From a virus: a DNA stretch of 64,000 bases. Below are positions 7,715-14,554 of this stretch, piece by piece. The notes beneath the pieces were generated by a model that was not told the DNA's origin, made no database searches, and was given only the letters and a program-made list of their open reading frames with translations. The DNA lies in IMG/VR virus record IMGVR_UViG_3300027857_000012, positions 1 to 64,000 of that record; one strand, written 5' to 3'. The stretch's first letter is position 1. Every line of letters starts with the position of its first letter. The translations under genes and the position numbers were made by a program.

Positions 7715-7743
7715 TGTACTTTTATACGAAAACATGATATAAT
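7715..7743 (+). promoter_or_regulatory. Array promoter with -35 inside an inverted repeat (genes 7783 and 8339)
   Basis: TGTACT (7715-7720), 17-nt spacer, TATAAT (7738-7743), extended -10 TGA. A perfect 13-bp inverted repeat (7685-7697 with 7713-7725, arm ATAAAAGTACATA, 15-nt loop) contains the -35 in its right arm. Confidence 0.9.
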
Positions 7744-7782
7744 ATATTTGTAAAGTTCAAATAAATTGAAAGGAAAATCCAA

Positions 7783-8289
7783 ATGATTCAAAACCGAAAA
7801 GAACAACTTCACAAGAAATTGCATCAAATTTACGAAAATGGCGCTGGAAGAACAGAAGGTATCATTGATAGTCTGCTGCAAGAATCATTTCTTGGCCACA
7901 TCTACTTTATTCATGGCATAGGTGAAACAATAGAATATCCACCTTGTGAAGAGTGGGATACGAATGATAAAGACTACACTCTTGTCAAATTTGGACTCTA
8001 TCAAGAAGGTAATGGTTGCATTGAAATATTCTCTGTCCCAGTCTCGACAAAAGTGCTCAATGACATTGCCACTCGTATCGACGCAGCGTACTATCACTGG
8101 ATGCAGCGAGAGCCACAAAGCGTAAAACGGGACAATCCGTTCGACTATTATCGAACACTGTTCAATGTCACGATTGAATGCACGTATGATATGAATGAGC
8201 GTGAATTCGGTCGACTCTCTCCACAATCTCAACAGGCAGTGATCGAAGACGCTGAGCGATTCGCGTTTCTGCCACCAAAAGACGTGTAG
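7783..8289 (+). CDS. Unknown protein of the small-gene array
   Basis: 168 residues. A helical N-terminus is followed by strands, then a helix ending in a WMQREP segment and a Tyr-rich DYYRTLFNV region. GAAAGGAAAATCCAA precedes the ATG. First gene of its unit. No family recognised. Confidence 0.8.
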   Translation: MIQNRKEQLHKKLHQIYENGAGRTEGIIDSLLQESFLGHIYFIHGIGETIEYPPCEEWDTNDKDYTLVKFGLYQEGNGCIEIFSVPVSTKVLNDIATRIDAAYYHWMQREPQSVKRDNPFDYYRTLFNVTIECTYDMNEREFGRLSPQSQQAVIEDAERFAFLPPKDV

Positions 8290-8304
8290 TTTTTCGAAAG
8301 GCTT

Positions 8305-8329
8305 TGAGCATGTGCCTTAAACATGCTCA
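8305..8329 (+). promoter_or_regulatory. Hairpin between two genes of one unit
   Basis: TGAGCATGT (8305-8313) pairs with ACATGCTCA (8321-8329), a perfect 9-bp stem with a 7-nt loop. It touches the AGGAG ribosome site of the gene at 8339 and has no T-run, so translational control or mRNA stabilisation is more likely than termination. Confidence 0.55.
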
Positions 8330-8338
8330 GGAGCAATC

Positions 8339-8827
8339 ATGGCGAAATTTACAAAAGAACAAATCGATTTGATTACTGCACATATTGACGAAGCACATAA
8401 AAACAATCAACGGGTTTGTCTTGGTCTCTCGATGAATAACCTGTATGGTATGGAAGAAGGCACTGAATACTGTTACATTGATAAACCGAACGAGAATGAA
8501 CCCAATTCCATCACTGTGTATCCTGTTGATTGGTACATGGAAGGGAACATCCGAGAACTGCTCTATGATGATAGTCTGTCATTCGGATTAGAACATATGA
8601 CGCAAGATGAGATCAATGTGTTTGTACGCGAGACCATCGATCCGATTCATCTTCTTGACGTACAACTTGTTGTTAAGTGTATGTATGATGGTGAAACGCC
8701 AGAAACGGCTGATTACATGCAGGTTTCTATTCGGGCAAAGAGAGAAGCACTCCCTCGTCAATATGTCGCTATTCTTGCATTCGATCAAACAAAAAATGCG
8801 TATGTTACTGTCGCTTCACATGCATAG
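8339..8827 (+). CDS. Unknown acidic protein of the small-gene array
   Basis: 162 residues, acidic. The N-terminal helix (FTKEQIDLITAHIDEAHK) resembles those of other array proteins, and the C-terminal part is strand-like (YVAILAFDQTKNAYVTV). CAGGAGCAATC precedes the ATG, just after a hairpin. No family recognised. Confidence 0.8.
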   Translation: MAKFTKEQIDLITAHIDEAHKNNQRVCLGLSMNNLYGMEEGTEYCYIDKPNENEPNSITVYPVDWYMEGNIRELLYDDSLSFGLEHMTQDEINVFVRETIDPIHLLDVQLVVKCMYDGETPETADYMQVSIRAKREALPRQYVAILAFDQTKNAYVTVASHA

Positions 8828-8872
8828 GAGTCAATGAACGTATCGAATGTACATATATTCGTGTTAAAAGTA

Positions 8873-8901
8873 TGTACATTCGATACAAAACAATATATAA
8901 T
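8873..8901 (+). promoter_or_regulatory. Array promoter with -35 inside a 16-bp inverted repeat (gene 8942)
   Basis: TGTACA (8873-8878), 17-nt spacer, TATAAT (8896-8901). A perfect 16-bp inverted repeat (8840-8855 with 8871-8886, arm GTATCGAATGTACATA) has a 15-nt loop, the same length as at 7715. Confidence 0.9.
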
Positions 8902-8941
8902 TTATTTAGAAGAACAAATACAAATTTGAAAGGACCATTCC

Positions 8942-9589
8942 ATGACAGATTACATTACACCAGAACGCTTTGAAGTTGCTCAAAAAGAATTGAGGCAATT
9001 GTACGAGGAGAAACGCCCACTGCCCATTGTTTACTTCAATCAGCAAAAGCTCCAGTTGCTTAGTTTTTGGCAAAACCCGAGTGAAGATGGGCGGCATGTT
9101 TGGATTTTCGCAACAGCGCCAGAGAGTCCGCTCGTGTTTCAAAGTCCATTGCACGACCGACCTATTGGATACACCGAACATGATCTCACAATGCCGCAAG
9201 ACTACTCGGTACTCGACTGGATTCTGAGTGCCATCTCATATGCGCTCCGTGGCCCAGATCTTGATCTTGTCTGGATCATCGAACAGTACGAAAACATCAA
9301 TGCCGTCTCACTCGAAGGAGAGAACTGGCTTGATCAGATTCAAGACAAGGAGAAAGTTGCAAAGGTTCGTGACATCCTCGCGCACCGAGACCTCTATTCA
9401 ATCGGCAACGTCAGTGATCGAATAATCAAATCTGCAACTGGCCGAGTCGTTCGAAAACACGGAACAATCACTGACGTGATTCGAGCACATGGCGTAACAT
9501 TTGGCTACTTCCAAAGTCATGTCGGAGCCCCAAAACGACTTGCGAAACTTGCTGATGACGATGGATGTTGGTACATCACGATCGAATAG
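8942..9589 (+). CDS. Unknown protein of the small-gene array
   Basis: 215 residues, one of the longest in the array. The N-terminal half has helix-strand alternation (LQLLSFWQNP; HVWIFATAPES). The C-terminal half is basic and ends with a possible DNA-binding-like segment (SATGRVVRKHGTITDVIRAH), though no defined fold was recognised. GAAAGGACCATTCC precedes the ATG. It is the only gene of its unit. Confidence 0.8.
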   Translation: MTDYITPERFEVAQKELRQLYEEKRPLPIVYFNQQKLQLLSFWQNPSEDGRHVWIFATAPESPLVFQSPLHDRPIGYTEHDLTMPQDYSVLDWILSAISYALRGPDLDLVWIIEQYENINAVSLEGENWLDQIQDKEKVAKVRDILAHRDLYSIGNVSDRIIKSATGRVVRKHGTITDVIRAHGVTFGYFQSHVGAPKRLAKLADDDGCWYITIE

Positions 9590-9634
9590 AGTCAACGAAT
9601 AATCTGAAATCCATTGAATTCGTCATGAAAACTA

Positions 9635-9663
9635 TGTACATTCAATGGATTTCATGATATAAT
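9635..9663 (+). promoter_or_regulatory. Array promoter with inverted repeat across the -35 (genes 9702-10400)
   Basis: TGTACA (9635-9640), 17-nt spacer, TATAAT (9658-9663), extended -10 TGA. Perfect 15-bp inverted repeat 9605-9619 with 9640-9654 (arm TGAAATCCATTGAAT); its right arm fills most of the spacer. Confidence 0.9.
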
Positions 9664-9701
9664 ATATTTAGAAAATACAAATTCGAAAGGAAATACCACA
9701 C

Positions 9702-10070
9702 ATGCATCCAACAACCGTTCTTGAAAGTCTCAATACGATTATCACTGAACTCTCCGATGGAGGCATTGAATTCGAACGATTGCCAAAATTCTTTTATCGA
9801 GGCGGTGGATCAGCATTCATTTTCCAGGTTCTTGCCATCGACGAAAAAGAAGTGACATTCATGATCGTTTCGAGTTGGGACAGATACAGATCACGTCTTG
9901 TCTCTGCACGAAAATGTCTTTATGACACGATGACAGTGCAAGAATATCAAGATATTGTATGCACCATTTCTGGCACGATGTCAATCACGATCGAAACCTG
10001 GAATACCGTCATGCTTCCACAATTCATCGCTCTTGCGGTGAATCACATGCAACGTCGAACGGAGCGATGA
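9702..10070 (+). CDS. Small protein of unknown function
   Basis: 122 residues. It follows the recurring array outline: N-terminal helix (ESLNTIITELSDGG), strands (FFYRGGGSAFIFQVLAI; VTFMIVSSWD), then a C-terminal helix. GAAAGGAAATACCACAC precedes the ATG. First of three genes. No family recognised. Confidence 0.8.
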   Translation: MHPTTVLESLNTIITELSDGGIEFERLPKFFYRGGGSAFIFQVLAIDEKEVTFMIVSSWDRYRSRLVSARKCLYDTMTVQEYQDIVCTISGTMSITIETWNTVMLPQFIALAVNHMQRRTER

Positions 10071-10074
10071 ATTA

Positions 10075-10302
10075 ATGTCGAACATACTATCACCATTCGA
10101 GCAGGAGCTCCTCGACCAGCGAAAAGAGAAACTGCTGCACTGGGCGAATAGTCTTCTCGGAACGAGGATTCGAATGCGAGGACGCCCCGACGGCGCAAAG
10201 ATTATTCAATATGAGCTTGGAACACACCTTAATGGCATCTGGGTCGCATTCGAAAATGAAGCATATACTCGATACTTAAAATACAAAGGAGAACAAGAAT
10301 GA
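10075..10302 (+). CDS. Small protein of unknown function
   Basis: 75 residues: a basic helical N-terminal half (FEQELLDQRKEKLLHWANSL) and a short strand-rich C-terminal half. CGGAG lies about 10 nt before the ATG, only 4 nt after the previous stop. It overlaps the next small gene by 4 nt (ATGA). Confidence 0.7.
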   Translation: MSNILSPFEQELLDQRKEKLLHWANSLLGTRIRMRGRPDGAKIIQYELGTHLNGIWVAFENEAYTRYLKYKGEQE

Positions 10303-10400
10303 CTCGTGAACAATCAATTGCCCATTTCGGCCACCCATTCGAATACACTCGGGTATTGTTATACCAACATGGAACTCTATGGCGGTTGGAAAGACCTTGA
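10299..10400 (+). CDS. 33-residue microprotein, coupled start
   Basis: A 33-codon frame whose ATG overlaps the previous stop as ATGA and is preceded by AAAGGAGAACAAG. It is aromatic and basic (YTRVLLYQHGTLWRLERP at the C-terminus). The coupling and the strong ribosome site support translation; conservation would be needed for proof. A terminator follows 25 nt later. Confidence 0.5.
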   Translation: MTREQSIAHFGHPFEYTRVLLYQHGTLWRLERP

Positions 10401-10424
10401 GTATAAGTAGAATCATCTTCATGA

Positions 10425-10460
10425 AATCGATAGCATGCAATGTGCTATCGATTGTTGTTT
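10425..10460 (+). terminator. Terminator after the 9702-10400 unit
   Basis: AATCGATAGCA (10425-10435) pairs with TGCTATCGATT (10443-10453), an 11-bp perfect stem with a 7-nt loop followed by GTTGTTT. Confidence 0.75.
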
Positions 10461-10501
10461 CTACGAATATTTCACAATGCGCCAAATTCACATCAAAATG
10501 A

Positions 10502-10530
10502 TGTACTTTTCCTTCTTTTTATGTTATAAT
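10502..10530 (+). promoter_or_regulatory. Array promoter whose spacer pairs with the ribosome site (genes 10568 and 10810)
   Basis: TGTACT (10502-10507), 17-nt spacer, TATAAT (10525-10530), extended -10 TGT. A perfect 17-bp inverted repeat joins 10506-10522 (spacer) to 10548-10564, which contains the AAGAAGGAAAAG ribosome site of gene 10568. Confidence 0.9.
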
Positions 10531-10567
10531 TATCTTAGATAATTCAAATAAAAAGAAGGAAAAGTTG

Positions 10568-10798
10568 ATGAATGCTCGAATCACAACAGCACTGCTCGAA
10601 AGTCCAGATCCGATGACCACACAGGTCGTTACCAGTATTTTAGAAGAGCCTCTCTTTGCAGAAGGATCACTCGAACGCACAGACTTCTGTCAACAAATTG
10701 AGTGCATGCTCGATTATGGCTATGACATCACCACAGATTTGATCATGCGTATCTACCAAGTCGTCGCGATTACGTGGCAACAGCCACAGGCATTCTAA
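10568..10798 (+). CDS. Small acidic protein of unknown function
   Basis: 76 residues, helical. The ATG at 10568 is preferred over the in-frame TTG one codon upstream, given AAGGAAAAG at normal spacing. The ribosome site lies in the right arm of the inverted repeat described for the promoter. No family recognised. Confidence 0.7.
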   Translation: MNARITTALLESPDPMTTQVVTSILEEPLFAEGSLERTDFCQQIECMLDYGYDITTDLIMRIYQVVAITWQQPQAF

Positions 10799-10809
10799 GG
10801 AGGAAAATA

Positions 10810-11085
10810 ATGCCAAAATACATTCGTCCATTTCCTGCATGCGCAAAAGTCGGAAAAGTTGCAAGAGGGAAACACCAAGGCAAATATGAACAATGGAGCA
10901 TGTGTGGAAGTAAGAATTCACTAAAACGATTCGCCGGCATTCCATTCTACATTATTAAACGAACTGCTGAAGATACGGCTGGCTACGCTTATACAACTCG
11001 GGAAGAAGCAGAAAATGATCTTGCATTTTGGCACTGCACAATTATCGAGGAATTGACACTCACGGCTGATCAAATCGTTCGATAA
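10810..11085 (+). CDS. Small basic protein of unknown function
   Basis: 91 residues, with a basic N-terminal third (YIRPFPACAKVGKVARGKHQ) and a helical, acidic C-terminal end. AAGGAGGAAAATA precedes the ATG, 11 nt after the upstream stop. A YTTREEAENDLAFW segment resembles the strand-helix end of small phage proteins that carry residue-modifying or WGR-like folds, but this is not enough for a call. Confidence 0.75.
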   Translation: MPKYIRPFPACAKVGKVARGKHQGKYEQWSMCGSKNSLKRFAGIPFYIIKRTAEDTAGYAYTTREEAENDLAFWHCTIIEELTLTADQIVR

Positions 11086-11132
11086 AAGAATCAACGAATA
11101 ATGATGAAAGTATAATATTCACATCAAAACTA

Positions 11133-11161
11133 TGTATTTTCATCATTATTCGTGATATAAT
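11133..11161 (+). promoter_or_regulatory. Array promoter with inverted repeat filling the spacer (genes 11203-12202)
   Basis: TGTATT (11133-11138), 17-nt spacer, TATAAT (11156-11161), extended -10 TGA. Perfect 15-bp inverted repeat 11095-11109 with 11138-11152 (arm CGAATAATGATGAAA). Confidence 0.9.
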
Positions 11162-11202
11162 CTATTTAGAAATACAAATTCAATACACAAAGGAAAACAC
11201 GT

Positions 11203-11616
11203 ATGCTACTTCAACAAACGACTGCATTTCAAAAAGTTCAAGAAATTTACATTCGTCAAGAGTCGCAACAGCCTGGTGGAAATACACTCGGAGAAAACAT
11301 TCTTCCATTCATGTATGATGGTAAGAAATATACACTCTGGAGCATTAATCTTACCACCGAGACAAATGACAATCCGCTCGCTATCGACCCCGACGAATTT
11401 GATTTCGATCCTCTCTTTAATTGTGAAGACGAAGATGAGGATTTCAACCCAGACGTGCAAGAATCAGATCTTCATCTTGTCATCTGCCCAGCAAATGCAG
11501 AGAGGGATGGAGATGCGCATAAGCGGTTCATCCTGCCAATTGACGATCCTCTACTCGATCAACTGCTCGACACTGCCAGAGTACAATGGCCGAATCTCGA
11601 CGACCTCACACAATAA
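11203..11616 (+). CDS. Small acidic protein of unknown function
   Basis: 137 residues: an N-terminal helix, a strand pair around FMYDGKKYTLWSINL, then a very acidic middle (FNCEDEDEDFNPDVQESD) and a C-terminal helix. AAAGGAAAACACGT precedes the ATG. First of a possible three-gene unit. No family recognised. Confidence 0.8.
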   Translation: MLLQQTTAFQKVQEIYIRQESQQPGGNTLGENILPFMYDGKKYTLWSINLTTETNDNPLAIDPDEFDFDPLFNCEDEDEDFNPDVQESDLHLVICPANAERDGDAHKRFILPIDDPLLDQLLDTARVQWPNLDDLTQ

Positions 11617-11661
11617 GAAATCGAGTTGCAGGATCTCGCCAAAACCTGCAAAGGAATAGAA

Positions 11662-12039
11662 ATGCTCACACATGAACTTTTGAAACAACTCGAAACAAAA
11701 CATGATGATACGTATGATCACCATACTGTGATTCCTGTCATCTACAAAAATGCGCTCTACTACATTTTCGACGCTGACCCTGTCTCGTTTGCCATCACAT
11801 CTGCTGCTGCGACTCTCTATGGTGATGATGAAGAACAACTCTACGAGGATGATGATATTCTCTCATATGAACTTGCCGATGTCTCGACAGATATCTCGCA
11901 TAAAGACGCAGAACGAATTGTCAACCAAGCGTTGTTGAGTACACCTCGCCCATGTAGAACGTTCAAACTGTTTCAGGAGCATGAGCTCAACTATTATATC
12001 GTGTCGATTATCGAGGTTGATGTCCCTGATGTTCGATGA
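11662..12039 (+). CDS. Small acidic protein of unknown function
   Basis: 125 residues. The start at 11662 follows AAAGGAATAGAA; the longer frame from 11626 has no ribosome site. Like the preceding gene it has an N-terminal helix, a strand (VIYKNALYYIFDA) and an acidic loop (YGDDEEQLYEDDDILSYE), so distant paralogy is possible. Confidence 0.75.
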   Translation: MLTHELLKQLETKHDDTYDHHTVIPVIYKNALYYIFDADPVSFAITSAAATLYGDDEEQLYEDDDILSYELADVSTDISHKDAERIVNQALLSTPRPCRTFKLFQEHELNYYIVSIIEVDVPDVR

Positions 12040-12202
12040 TTCGTCCACTCCTTCAAGGCTTGATGAAGATGTTCTCAAGCCTATTTTTATGCCCTCTGAA
12101 CACATATTCGAGGACCAAATGAACATGGATGATAGAATATATGTCCATGGCCAGATGATGTCGTTCCAGTTTCAATGCATTTCTTCTTTTGTTCGAAAAT
12201 AA
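12029..12202 (+). CDS. Possible small gene overlapping the previous stop
   Basis: 57 residues. The ATG at 12029 lies inside the end of the previous gene, with GAGG about 12 nt upstream, and the frame ends exactly where the next promoter's -35 begins. The product is methionine-rich. Supporting signals are weak; it could be an unused frame. Confidence 0.4.
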   Translation: MFDDSSTPSRLDEDVLKPIFMPSEHIFEDQMNMDDRIYVHGQMMSFQFQCISSFVRK

Positions 12203-12231
12203 TATACTTTTATCAACAATTATGATATAAT
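12203..12231 (+). promoter_or_regulatory. Array promoter, divergent -35 (genes 12284 and 12472)
   Basis: TATACT (12203-12208), 17-nt spacer, TATAAT (12226-12231), extended -10 TGA. No long inverted repeat seen here. Confidence 0.75.
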
Positions 12232-12283
12232 TATGTTACGAAATGCAAAATAAATTTCATGTAAATTCAGAAAGGATTATCAA

Positions 12284-12463
12284 ATGCTTCCGCATCTTGG
12301 CCAATTTCTCAATTCGACATTTGGATTTCTCCTTTTAGGAGTGATCATCGTACTTGGATGTTTGTCGTTCATCTTTAGCGTTCGTTCACGTGTTGGCGTC
12401 GGGATCGTCCTGATCCTCGTTCTCGTTGGCATCGGCGGATCGATGTGGCTCTTCGGCCGATAG
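12284..12463 (+). CDS. 59-residue two-span membrane protein
   Basis: Two hydrophobic segments (about residues 13-33 and 38-59) joined by a short basic SVRSRVGV loop, giving a hairpin topology. AGAAAGGATTATCAA precedes the ATG. It is immediately followed by a second small two-span protein whose TAGGAGACGAC ribosome site overlaps this stop, so the two are probably made together. A holin/antiholin or membrane-stress role is possible but unsupported. Confidence 0.75.
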   Translation: MLPHLGQFLNSTFGFLLLGVIIVLGCLSFIFSVRSRVGVGIVLILVLVGIGGSMWLFGR

Positions 12464-12471
12464 GAGACGAC

Positions 12472-12642
12472 ATGCTGCTTCTGACACCACTGCTCATCTC
12501 ACAAATGCTTATGGGTCTTGGCGCGATCATTTTTGGTGCACTTGTTGCCGCCATGATGTATGCCTTGTCGAAATCGGCGCATCTCGCGCTCGTGACAGGG
12601 ATTGTTCTTGGAGCACTCGTGCTCTTCATCGTCATCTCATAG
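12472..12642 (+). CDS. 56-residue two-span membrane protein
   Basis: Two hydrophobic segments with a KSAH turn between them, and essentially no soluble domain. TAGGAG precedes the ATG, and the gene is 8 nt after its companion at 12284. The longer in-frame ATG at 12445 would overlap the companion and lacks a ribosome site. No family recognised. Confidence 0.75.
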   Translation: MLLLTPLLISQMLMGLGAIIFGALVAAMMYALSKSAHLALVTGIVLGALVLFIVIS

Positions 12643-12686
12643 ATTCAATGAATATCACGTTCTCACATATATTCGTGCTAAAACAA

Positions 12687-12715
12687 TGTACATTTGTGTG
12701 AGAACGTGATATAAT
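12687..12715 (+). promoter_or_regulatory. Array promoter with 16-bp inverted repeat reaching into the -10 (gene 12757)
   Basis: TGTACA (12687-12692), 17-nt spacer, TATAAT (12710-12715), extended -10 TGA. A perfect 16-bp inverted repeat (12652-12667 with 12697-12712, arm ATATCACGTTCTCACA) covers most of the spacer and the first half of the -10. Confidence 0.9.
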
Positions 12716-12756
12716 ACAACTAGATCGAATAAATACAACATGAAAGAAGAAGATAA

Positions 12757-13011
12757 ATGACCACTCAACAAATCGCCGATTACAATGCATATCTCGCAAC
12801 ACTCACTCCGGGTGAATTGCAAGGACTAATCGATGAACTCACAGAATACGCAAAAGGAAATGCCGAAATGTCCGAATCTGCACGCAACAACGAATCGCAC
12901 GCATGGTATTATGCATCTGCTACCGACTACGACCATGAAGAGCAACTCGCACTTGAACGTGCAGCACTTGCTCGTGCAGAACTGATTCGACCGAAAACAG
13001 CGAACGCATAA
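12757..13011 (+). CDS. Small helical acidic protein of unknown function
   Basis: 84 residues, rich in Ala, Glu and Tyr, and predicted nearly all helical (TPGELQGLIDELTEYAKG; HEEQLALERAALARAEL). GAAAGAAGAAGATAA precedes the ATG. No family recognised. Confidence 0.75.
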   Translation: MTTQQIADYNAYLATLTPGELQGLIDELTEYAKGNAEMSESARNNESHAWYYASATDYDHEEQLALERAALARAELIRPKTANA

Positions 13012-13035
13012 AACCAGATCATGCTGTTGAGTCCA

Positions 13036-13055
13036 TGTCAGTTCATGTCAGTTCA
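13036..13055 (+). repeat. Two tandem 10-bp repeats (TGTCAGTTCA)
   Basis: Two exact copies of TGTCAGTTCA, sharing the CAGTTCA core of the four-unit array at 1431-1470. They lie in the 148-bp gap before the gene at 13160, which has no array promoter, so an alternative regulatory site is possible. Confidence 0.65.
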
Positions 13056-13159
13056 CTTTATATCCGGGTCAGCATGTTCCGTACAATGTGAGCAATCACC
13101 GCATCAAGAGGGCATTTCTGCCCCGGAAGATTCAGAAAAATAGCAGAAAGGACATACCA

Positions 13160-13483
13160 ATGAAAATTCAACATCTCTCAAACGAACATCTTCTCGTTCG
13201 ATTCCTTGCTCGATATGTAAAACTCTTTGAATCAACAGACACTGGAACAATCGTCACATTTAACGTTCTCTTCGATCAACAAGAGTTGTTTTTCATCGAA
13301 ACGAAGATACGTGCATGTGCAGAAATACTTTTGGCACCACTCGCAACAGCGCAGACAATGACGCAAGAAAACATTATAACGATTTCTGAAACACATCCTG
13401 CATACGGCAATGTTCTTGCACAACTCTGCTCTGCGAAACCTCTCTTTATTCCTCGAATGATCGTACAAACGGCAACCCCGTAA
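13160..13483 (+). CDS. Small protein of unknown function
   Basis: 107 residues. The ATG at 13160 follows GAAAGGACATACCA. Helix-strand-helix outline: N-terminal helix (HLLVRFLARYVKLFES), strands (GTIVTFNVLFDQQELFFIE), and a C-terminal Pro-containing segment. It lies before a terminator and a convergent junction. Confidence 0.75.
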   Translation: MKIQHLSNEHLLVRFLARYVKLFESTDTGTIVTFNVLFDQQELFFIETKIRACAEILLAPLATAQTMTQENIITISETHPAYGNVLAQLCSAKPLFIPRMIVQTATP

Positions 13484-13503
13484 CCAGATCTCTGGACTCC
13501 GTG

Positions 13504-13537
13504 AAGGACGATGCCGAGTGTGTCGTCCTTTCTTTTC
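13504..13537 (+). terminator. Terminator after gene 13160-13483
   Basis: AAGGACGA (13504-13511) pairs with TCGTCCTT (13523-13530), followed by TCTTTTC. The 11-nt loop contains GCCGAG, the core of the GC-rich junction elements. Confidence 0.75.
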
Positions 13538-13562
13538 GTGATTGCCAAGAAGTGTGTACGCA

Positions 13563-13645
13563 GCCCAGGACCGAGCACACATCACAAAACAGTTCCTTCA
13601 CTCGATGCGTCACTTCGCCGCCTGCCAGGGCCGAGGATGCACATG
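13563..13645 (+). other. GC-rich convergent-junction elements, copies 3 and 4
   Basis: GCCCAGGACCGAGCACAC (13563-13580) and GCCAGGGCCGAGGATGCAC (13624-13642) repeat the core of the elements near 1902 and 2095. Confidence 0.5.
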
Positions 13646-13775
13646 TAAAAGAGGCATAGACACATTGGGGTGAGCATGCATACGTTGAACACAGCACACA
13701 TGTGCGAGACTCAAGCATATGCAAAATGCACTTTCATGCTCATGCATATATGCATTTTAAACACATTTTGGACAT

Positions 13776-13811
13776 CAAAAATGCTTTGACATATATTTCA
13801 ATGTCAAAGCA
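13776..13811 (-). terminator. Terminator of the minus-strand unit 14380-13843
   Basis: TGCTTTGACAT (13782-13792) pairs with ATGTCAAAGCA (13801-13811), an 11-bp perfect stem. On the minus strand it is followed by TTTTTGATG. Confidence 0.8.
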
Positions 13812-13842
13812 GAAGATAGACGAGAACGCATTTGAGGATGTG

Positions 13843-14058
13843 CTACGACACTTGCTGTACTCGTGCTTGGAGTGTCGCGAGAAGGACCTGAAACACATCT
13901 TCGTGGAGTTGGTAAAATTTGCTTGTGTCGAAACAGTACTCACCACCGCCGCCCTCGTAGCATCCACATCCACAATGATACTCGCCAAATTCATCAATCC
14001 AGTCGTCATAATCTCTCGACTCATAGTCTGTGTAATCGAGTGTGTATATGTTTAACAT
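13843..14058 (-). CDS. Cysteine- and tyrosine-rich acidic microprotein
   Basis: 71 residues. The start at 14058 follows AGAAAGGAATCACACCG; an upstream in-frame ATG has no ribosome site. The middle is Asp/Tyr-rich and contains a tight cysteine cluster (HCGCGCYEGGGGEYC), which could bind a metal. Second gene of its unit. No family recognised. Confidence 0.7.
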   Translation of the reverse strand: MLNIYTLDYTDYESRDYDDWIDEFGEYHCGCGCYEGGGGEYCFDTSKFYQLHEDVFQVLLATLQARVQQVS

Positions 14059-14074
14059 CGGTGTGATTCCTTTC

Positions 14075-14380
14075 TTACTTGTCATATCGACCCATATAAG
14101 CACTCAGTGTCATGTGGTTGAGTGCTGCCTCAACGACCTCAGATGTGTAATTTTTTCGACCGTGGTATTTCGTCCCGACCCAATATGGAACGGCTGCGTC
14201 CTGGTTTTCATCCAGGTATGCAAAGGCGATAGTGTTATATTCATCATACGTGATGACCTGGGTGAGATAGGCACGATATGCTTCGAACACGTGCTTACTA
14301 TTCGATTTAATTCGAATGCGTTTTCCGTTCACGTCGAGTGTGAAGAACGTTGGTTGTGTGACTGTGGTGAGTTTCTTCAT
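14075..14380 (-). CDS. Small basic protein of unknown function
   Basis: 101 residues: strands at the N-terminus (FFTLDVNGKRIRIKS), then helices. GAAGGAGAAACCACA precedes the ATG. First gene after the promoter at 14423-14451, 16 nt from the next gene. No family recognised. Confidence 0.75.
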   Translation of the reverse strand: MKKLTTVTQPTFFTLDVNGKRIRIKSNSKHVFEAYRAYLTQVITYDEYNTIAFAYLDENQDAAVPYWVGTKYHGRKNYTSEVVEAALNHMTLSAYMGRYDK

Positions 14381-14422
14381 TGTGGTTTCTCCTTCATATA
14401 TTTTTATTTAACTCTTATTTAT

Positions 14423-14451
14423 ATTATATATTGTTTTGTGTGAAATGTACA
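14423..14451 (-). promoter_or_regulatory. Array promoter, minus strand (genes 14380-13843)
   Basis: On the minus strand: TGTACA (14451-14446), 17-nt spacer, TATAAT (14428-14423). Upstream is a 9-bp inverted repeat, 14463-14471 with 14481-14489 (CGAATATTT). Confidence 0.85.
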
Positions 14452-14521
14452 TAGTTTCAACACGAATATTTATGATTTCGAAATATTCGTTGAAATTCGT
14501 GCACACATCCTCAACACACAC

Positions 14522-14547
14522 ATCGAGGAGGATTGCTCCTCCTCGAT
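14522..14547 (-). terminator. Hairpin after gene 15148-14555
   Basis: ATCGAGGAGGA (14522-14532) and TCCTCCTCGAT (14537-14547) form an 11-bp GC-rich stem with a TTGC loop, 8 nt downstream of the minus-strand stop. On the minus strand there is no T-run, so it may be an atypical terminator. Confidence 0.6.
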
Positions 14548-14554
14548 CGTTTTA

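Larger units (their letters stand above)
13484..13842. other. Convergent intergenic region
   Basis: This holds terminators for both flanking units, two GC-rich elements with a CCNGGNCCGAG core (13563-13580 and 13624-13645), and GCATATGCA/ATGCATATATGCAT palindromes near 13714 and 13741. No convincing gene. Confidence 0.7.

Noticed and set aside
12284-12642. Pair of two-span membrane proteins as a holin/antiholin lysis cassette
   Set aside because: No endolysin was recognised anywhere in the window and the genes are in the early-type array, so lysis is not supported.
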